Source of the DNA: Anas platyrhynchos
Lineage: Eukaryota; Chordata; Aves; Anseriformes; Anatidae
DNA: 64,000 nt
Assembly (NCBI RefSeq): GCF_047663525.1
Contig: NC_092587.1
Coordinates: 195,793,501-195,857,500, forward strand
Reading direction: 5' to 3'
Shown here piece by piece: positions 58,499-64,000 of the stretch (position 1 is the first letter of the stretch; each line of letters opens with the position of its first letter). The translations under genes and the position numbers were made by a program. The notes under the pieces were generated by a model. The model was given only the letters and a program-made list of their open reading frames with translations, was not told the origin of the DNA and made no database searches.

Positions 58499-58760
58499 AC
58501 AGCAGGGAAAACATACCAATTTGAGGGGATTTGGGGGGGACAGCAATGAAAACACTCCAGTTTGAGTGGACTGGGGGGGGAGGAGAGGGGGAAAGCAGTG
58601 AAAACACAGCAGTTTTAAGATATTTTGGGGGTACAGCAGTGAAAACACACTAGTTTAAGGGTAATTTGGGAAGAACAGCAATGAAAACACAGCAATTTGA
58701 GGGGATTTTTAGGGGACAGCAGTGAAAACACACCAGCTTGAGGGGATTTGTAAGGGGGGG
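58495..58760. repeat. G-rich minisatellite, about six units of ~40-50 bp
   Basis: The unit is ggggacagcagtgaaaacac, then a cagtttgaggggatttgggg-like half. Successive copies start near 58495, 58537, 58590, 58630, 58673 and 58714. They differ by point changes and G-run length. It lies about 200 bases upstream of the CWC15 promoter. Confidence 0.93.
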
Positions 58761-58899
58761 CTACTGACTTGCAGGCTGAGGCTAACACTGCCAATGCACA
58801 CGGCTACGCAAAGGGAAGAACTGGGCGTTTTTATCACCCCCGTACTCGTTTCTACACTTTTTTTTGTTTATTTGTGAACCCGGGTGCTAGAGGAGGAAC

Positions 58900-59300
58900 A
58901 GCCTGCAAAGGGCCAGTGCCGAGGACAGGGGGCGCCATGGCTGGGCAGGCCGCGGCGCCATTTTGGGCAGCCATGATGGCGGGCGGGGCCGTCTCTATGG
59001 TAGGGCCTGGAGGGCGGGGGGATGGCGGCGGTGGCCTAGAGCCGGGCTGTGAGGGGGAATCTGAGGGGCTGTGAGGGGCTGTGAGGGGCCAGGAGGGCTC
59101 TGGGACGGCTCTGGGGCATCCTAACATCGGGGTAAGCCCCCTCGTTGTCGCTTGGGGTGGCGGGGAGCTGATGGGCGGCGCGGCGGCGCTGCCTTGCTGT
59201 GTGGGCCCTGAGGTGGCTGCTCCGGGGCTGCGGTCCCAAAACCTGGGGGTCGGGTGTGGGGTTTGGGGATTTTAAGGCCAAGGTGAATGCGGGCAGGGCT
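58900..59300 (+). promoter_or_regulatory. CWC15: CWC15 CpG-rich promoter with YY1-like motifs
   Basis: A GC- and CpG-rich, TATA-less block. YY1-like words occur at 58955-58964 (gcgccatttt), 58973-58983 (atgatggcggg) and 59021-59030 (gatggcggcg), a common arrangement at the start sites of housekeeping genes. It is placed just upstream of the non-coding leader of CWC15. The exact start site is not determined. Confidence 0.75.
59000..59131 (+). other. CWC15: CWC15 non-coding first exon (approximate start)
   Basis: A good donor, ggggtaagcc, falls at 59132 (exon end at 59131), right after the CpG-rich block. The 5' end is a guess within about 100 bases. Confidence 0.5.
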
Positions 59301-59682
59301 CGGGAAGGAGAAGGGGTGATTTAGGGGGTGTTGGGGCTCCGGGTTGGGGTTTTGTAGGTCTTGTGGAGGCCGTGCTGAGCCCCAGCCGGCTCGCATGGCG
59401 TTTGGGAAGGTGTCAGCAGCTCGCAGGGAGCCTGGCCAGCTGCTGGCTCCTTTTTTATTTTTATTTATGCTGTGAATTGTGCTTTCTGCGTAGTGCTTTA
59501 GTATCAGTGTGTTCTGCGCGGTGGGACGTCACTGTGAGCAACAAATACGTTGTTTACTTTTAACAAACTCATGTGCTTCGTGCAAGTGGAGCACAAATAA
59601 CTTTTATTTGCAATATCACAACAGCACGTGGAACAATATCATCTGCTTGGTTTTCTCTGATTTAAATTTGTTCTCTCGACAG

Positions 59683-59742
59683 CCTTGAACACCTGACCCT
59701 GTGGCTCTTCCTGCATCCCTGCGGATGTATCTGTAGGCAGAG
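59683..59742 (+). other. CWC15: Possible CWC15 non-coding exon 2
   Basis: A 60-base segment between acceptor ttctctcgacag and consensus donor gtgagt. It contains an out-of-frame ATG. It could be an optional leader exon before the coding exon at 60732. Confidence 0.4.
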
Positions 59743-60739
59743 GTGAGTGGGACTGCGTGCCCTGCTGGAGCAGGATTAAGTGCTGCTTTGTGTAACAGAG
59801 TTCAGGTGGCACTGATCGAGCAGCCAGGCAGTGGTTGTGTACTGGCCGTGGTGTCCTGAGTGCGCTGCATGCTGACAGCGAGTTCGTGTGGCCAAGGCTG
59901 CTCAGAGCCTATTTTGCTCCTTTGTCACAGCTGCAGCTCTTGGCTCCCGTTATTCCATTCTTAGGGCGTGCTGGTGGTAGGTGAGGTCCTGCAGGTTCTA
60001 AAACAAGAGCTGCTGAAAACTTATGCCTTTGCCTGAGCAGGTTATTTTGTTATTTGTACGTGGTTTATGTATGGTTGAAGCCATCAGCCTTGTGCTTGCA
60101 GAGAAAACATTAGTCCTAGTGCTTGAGAAAGTTCCTCTGGCCAGCTGGAGCTCTGTGCAGGGCAGTCCCACAGGACTCTGCCACGTTACCAGTGTCAGTG
60201 CTGTGCCTGCACGGGAGAACTGACAGGGCCAGGGCAAGGGCTAGAGCCTACAGGATGTGTGACCATCATCACTGCTGAATTACCAGCACCATCCTGGGCG
60301 TGCTGTGAGCTGTGTCAGCCAGCATTCGTGGTGGCAATCCCGAGATACGCTTTGGGGAATGAAGGAGAAATCATTCTGAATAGGCAGGGAGTTTTTGGCT
60401 GTCCTTTTTCCAGGGGAAGGAGTTCAGTTACTTCCTTACCACCAGGACTTAAGGAGAGGAGACTGGCTCCTGGCATTGTATTTACTGTATAAACATGACT
60501 TTGCATTCTCATTTACATCTGTATGTCAGCTTTCAGTCATGTTGGAAGAGACTTTCTTTCGAAAATCTGAATAAATTCTGTCTATAAGAAACTCCTTAAA
60601 TTTTAAGGGTCAGGTGCCAAGAGACGGTTAGAGATTCGTTGCTACAGTTCCAGGAACGATGTAGCAGCTTCTGGTGAGTGCCTTTCCCTGTAAGCTCTAG
60701 TAATGGCTGCTTTTTGCCCTTGATTTTGTAGCCACCAAA

Positions 60740-60870
60740 ATGACGACAGCAGCAAGGCCCACGTTTGAGCCTGCGAGAGGAGGAAGAGGAAAAGGCGAAG
60801 GAGACTTAAGCCAGCTATCCAAGCAGTATTCCAGCAGAGACCTTCCCTCTCATACTAAAATCAAATACAG
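60740..60870 (+). CDS. CWC15: CWC15 first coding exon
   Basis: The exon starts at 60732 (acceptor ttttgtag) with eight untranslated bases, then ATG. It has 43 codons plus two bases and a gtaagt donor. It encodes the conserved [20 protein letters not shown] start and the [17 protein letters not shown] block. Confidence 0.97.
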
Positions 60871-63800
60871 GTAAGTGCTGCGTGTTTGGTCTGGCTTGTG
60901 GGAAAACAGGATAGGAATGTTTGGTGGGTTTTTTGTTTGTTTGTTTGTTTTTTGTTATGACCAGATACTGTGCAGCAGTGCTGAGTGAGTGGGCTGAAAT
61001 TGCACATCTCCAAAGCAGATTTAGGAGACCGAACGTTTTGCAGGTTTGAGAAGTTTAATTTTAGTGGTACGTACAGTTATGGAAGTGAGCCATCAGAAGA
61101 TGAGCTTTGGAGACCAAGTGTTTCAGGCAGTGGAGTGAAAAGAAAAGCTTTGGGAGTGGAAGGAGACAGCTGAGCCATTCAGGGTCTGTCACTTGCAGGA
61201 TCAGACTGAGCAAGTCTCAGAAGGAGGAAAGTGTTTTATGTCTTGACTGAGAACCACTGGGGGGGGAGCATTAAGAGGAGGCAGGGAAATCATGGAATAG
61301 CACTCAGGTGTTGGAAGAGCTGATATTAAACACTGCAAGTGGTTTGTGCAGGTACCAGAAGAGGCAGTTGCTTTAAATAGTCTGAAAGATAATAGGATTT
61401 TACATAAATGTTATCCTCTGTATGAAATTTGTAATAAATTGTTGATGCTCTGCTGAAGGATGATGTGAAATTTGGAGTCAGTGCAGCACAGGCACCTAGA
61501 ATTTAGCTGAAATGTGTCAGCCTAAAATCGTTTTCATCGAGCTGATGTTACTTTTGTCAGTGAAACTTCTGCTAAAGTTTCCAACTTGCACTTTGCGCAG
61601 ATTTTTGCCCTTTCACCTCTTCCCTTCTGCCCCTCTGAAGAAAACCTGTGGATGAGGGAGCTTGGAGGGGTGTTTTTTTTTTGGGGTTTTTTTTTTGGAC
61701 AGTACCAAAATCAACAGCACAAAAAGTGCTGTCAGGTGCATTCTGTTATTACAGGAGAAGTGGCTGGTGGTTTGCCTCTTTAAACAGCACCGGGGTTTGG
61801 AACACGAGGCTCTTGTTTTGAAAGGAGCATGTGGGGAGAAATTTATACAGGGCTACAGTGTGTGTTTTAACAAGTCCCTTGGTGTGTGCAAGAGAGATGG
61901 AGGGGGCAGTAAGTGTCTCCTTTCTCCCCAAAACCTAATCCAAAGTTGACTTTGTTAAATTGCCAGGCCTGCATCACTGCAGGAAAGATGCTGTGTCTCA
62001 GTCCCACTCGGGCTTGCCTGAGTGACACGGGGCCTCAGGGGATTTTTGCAGCAAGACAGGGATTCTGAATTCAGGTTTTTAATTATGAAAGCAAATGAAG
62101 TACTCCATCACGAAGACAGCCTCTGCACACAGTGTATTTATAATGGCTAGAGCCTGGGTTTCTTCAGGCACTCTTACTTCCAGAAGTGGGTTCACAGAAA
62201 GGTGAAAAGAATTGCTGCTTGCTTTTTCTTCAGTAGTTCTCCTCAAGGTTTCCACGCAAATCCAGCACGCTCTGGGTGGAATGCAGTGTGACTCAAGTAT
62301 AAACAGGCTGTTGCTTTTGGCCAGAGTGTGTTATATAATAGAAAGGGAAAGGTGAATTTGCAACATGTTTCACTAACGCTAGTGTTTTGCTGCTTCTCCC
62401 TGTTTTTTGTTTGTTTTTTTTTCAAGACATGGGACTTTATCGTGTTTCTGCATGGGGGAAAAGGTTTGAGAAAAGTATACTCGAGTTTTGGTCTAATTTA
62501 CAAGCTTTAGAGATTTCTTTCCAGTGGCAAATTGAGATGATAAAACTGAGAGAAAAGTTGACCTGATAGATGTCACCCTGGACTGCAGGAGAACAGATTT
62601 ACAAATACCTACAGGGGGTAGATGCAGTTAGCCTGTTTTTGCAGGAGTTTGTGGGTTTTTTTTGTTTTTTTTTTTAATTCAAGAGCCACTGTAAGGAACA
62701 CGTGTATGTGTCATTGCATGTCTGCGTGTGCATTGTATGCAGGGAAGACGACTGATGAAGAGAGAATGAAGAAATAAAAGTCTACAGTGTACCCAGTTCT
62801 TATTCTCTGCACTTAACTTGTTCACTCCTGGGTTTATTCTTCAAATATTTATTTATTTATTCTTCAAATATTTATCCTTCAAATATTGCTACCAGCTGCA
62901 GGCTGTCACCTTCAGCTTCTCTCCCTCCTTGTTATTTCAGACAGACCACTCAGGATGCTCCTGAAGAGGTGCGTAACCGTGACTTCAGGAGGGAGCTGGA
63001 GGAGAGGGAACGGGTTGCTGCAAGAGAAAAGAACAGAGACAGACCAACAAGAGGTAAAACCAGCACTTTAACAAGAAATAATACCTCTGTGACATCGCAT
63101 TTGCAGAGAATTCCATGTTACAAGGTTCAGGTTGCAGACAGCATGTCATGAGTGCAGATTTTAGGGTATTGCTCTGATAGCTCAGAGCTGTTGACCTGCA
63201 AGGGAATGTCCGCTGCTTTTCATGCTGACTTCGAGCTGGCAAAAATCTAGGCCAGCCAGTAGAAAAGCAGAGTCCTTCATGCAGGCCAGCTGGTACAGTA
63301 TGATTGTAATGGTTTGGCAACGGTACGTGCAGTTAATAAAGGCTTTTTTTGTGCTTGGACAGATGAGAGAGGAAGGAGAAAGGGAATGACTCATCTTCTA
63401 GTGAAGTAATACGTTGTTTTTTAAAGTACCTGGTTCTGTTCCTGTACAATGAATGAGAATTAAAACAAAAATCAAAGGCTGGGATTTAGTGGGATTGTTT
63501 TGTTGTTTTTTTTTGAGAAATACTCATTTTTAATATTAAGCTTGACAGAATTTAGATACTTGAGGTTTAGTTGTGAAGTGTACAGAAGTCTTAAGGGGAT
63601 TTCAAATTCACAGATAAAAACAGGTGTCTTTTGGGCCAGACTAGGTAATAGCTTTGGGGTGGTCCACAGTGGAAACACTGCAATTGGATATATCAAATAA
63701 AGATATTTTTCCACAGCTTCTCCTTCTGTTCTTCTTTCATCTTGAAATAATAACTTAAAAAAACACTCAGAGGCTAAATAGTAAGTTTGGGGATGTTTGT

Positions 63801-64000
63801 TTGAGGGTACAAGGGAATTAGCACAGGCATTAAGATTGAGAGGTGAGGAAGAACTAAGCATGAGCTCATTTCTTTCTCTAATGCAAGACAACTTCATAAT
63901 GGAAACTTGTTTTCTGACATTAGGTGCTGTTAAGTGAAATTAACTTAATCACTTTTTTTTAATCCTCTCCCTTAGAGCACACGACATCATCTTCAGTGTC
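60740..64000 (+). CDS. CWC15: Spliceosome-associated protein CWC15 (5' part; gene runs off the window)
   Basis: CWC15 (AD-002/Cwf15) is a small, largely disordered core component of activated spliceosomes, bound with the Prp19/CDC5L complex in the nucleus. Exons 60740-60870, 62941-63053 and 63976 onward join in frame and encode [80 protein letters not shown] and EHTTSSSV. This is nearly identical to other vertebrates, differing from human as I recall it by one residue (V for A in RVAAREK). About 90 of roughly 230 residues are present; the acidic middle and the RRWDDDVVFKNC-type C-terminus lie beyond 64000. The ATG follows ccaccaaa, with A at -3. Confidence 0.97.
60871..62940 (+). other. CWC15: CWC15 intron after first coding exon
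   Basis: A 2.1-kb intron, gtaagt to ttatttcag. It holds T/G-rich low-complexity tracts (about 60926-60954, 61671-61696, 62651-62677) and a short (TTTA)n-like tract at about 62845-62885. No named repeat is recognised. Confidence 0.85.
62941..63053 (+). CDS. CWC15: CWC15 second coding exon
   Basis: The exon is 113 bases: one base completing Arg, 37 codons, and one base of the next codon. The acceptor is ttatttcag and the donor is gtaaaa. It encodes [20 protein letters not shown] followed by [17 protein letters not shown], a basic/acidic helical stretch. Confidence 0.97.
63976..64000 (+). CDS. CWC15: CWC15 third coding exon (truncated by window end)
   Basis: It follows acceptor ctcccttag. It completes Glu and encodes HTTSSSV before the window ends, exactly the expected continuation. 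Confidence 0.93.

Noticed and set aside
58769..59074. 101-codon + strand frame through the CWC15 promoter
   Set aside because: It spans the promoter and presumed start site, is Gly/Ala-rich, and is not connected to CWC15. It is most likely untranscribed upstream sequence or leader.
1..64000. CRISPR arrays, prokaryotic operons, tRNA or rRNA genes
   Set aside because: No regularly spaced direct repeats, no bacterial-type gene packing, and no cloverleaf or rRNA landmarks were seen. The splice signals and CR1 elements show vertebrate DNA.

Overview
The window is vertebrate nuclear DNA and almost certainly avian. It holds spliced genes with long introns, about a dozen CR1 LINE fragments (the dominant retroposon of birds), and three genes whose order and orientation match the conserved SESN3 - ENDOD1 - CWC15 block (human 11q21). 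The species cannot be fixed from sequence alone. A galliform or similar bird is plausible by inference.

Layout. Positions 1-24800 carry sestrin-3 (SESN3) on the + strand: nine coding exons running from codon ~27 to the stop at 24800. Exon 1, with the start codon, lies upstream of the window, so the first 11.9 kb is intron 1. A long 3' UTR probably runs to a polyadenylation signal at 32460. From about 32.5 to 35.07 kb there is a CR1-rich spacer with a pentanucleotide (AAAAT)n array. ENDOD1 lies on the - strand, tail-to-tail with SESN3: terminal coding exon 38913-40046, 5.3-kb intron, first coding exon 45361-45654, together a complete 475-residue protein. From about 46.2 to 58.9 kb no gene is supported. 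That stretch holds CR1 copies (one old and highly diverged), a GC-rich interspersed repeat with internal repetition (about 52.75-53.3 kb) and a G-rich minisatellite (58.5-58.76 kb). CWC15 starts at 58.95-59.13 kb on the + strand, from a GC/CpG-rich promoter with several YY1-like motifs. It has an untranslated leader, then two complete coding exons (60740-60870 and 62941-63053), and a third exon that begins at 63976 and runs off the window.

Function. SESN3 is a stress- and nutrient-responsive inhibitor of mTORC1 acting through GATOR2. ENDOD1 is a secretory/membrane protein with a nuclease-like fold that lacks the expected catalytic histidine. CWC15 is a core spliceosome (Prp19/CDC5L-associated) subunit. 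They share no pathway; this is ordinary conserved synteny, not an operon-like system. I found no evidence of a novel multi-gene system. The most notable points are the degenerate nuclease motif of ENDOD1, a shortened acidic linker in SESN3, the minisatellite next to the CWC15 promoter, the GC-rich repeat at 53 kb, a perfect 24-bp palindrome in a SESN3 intron, and the absence of the mammalian genes that sit between CWC15 and ENDOD1.
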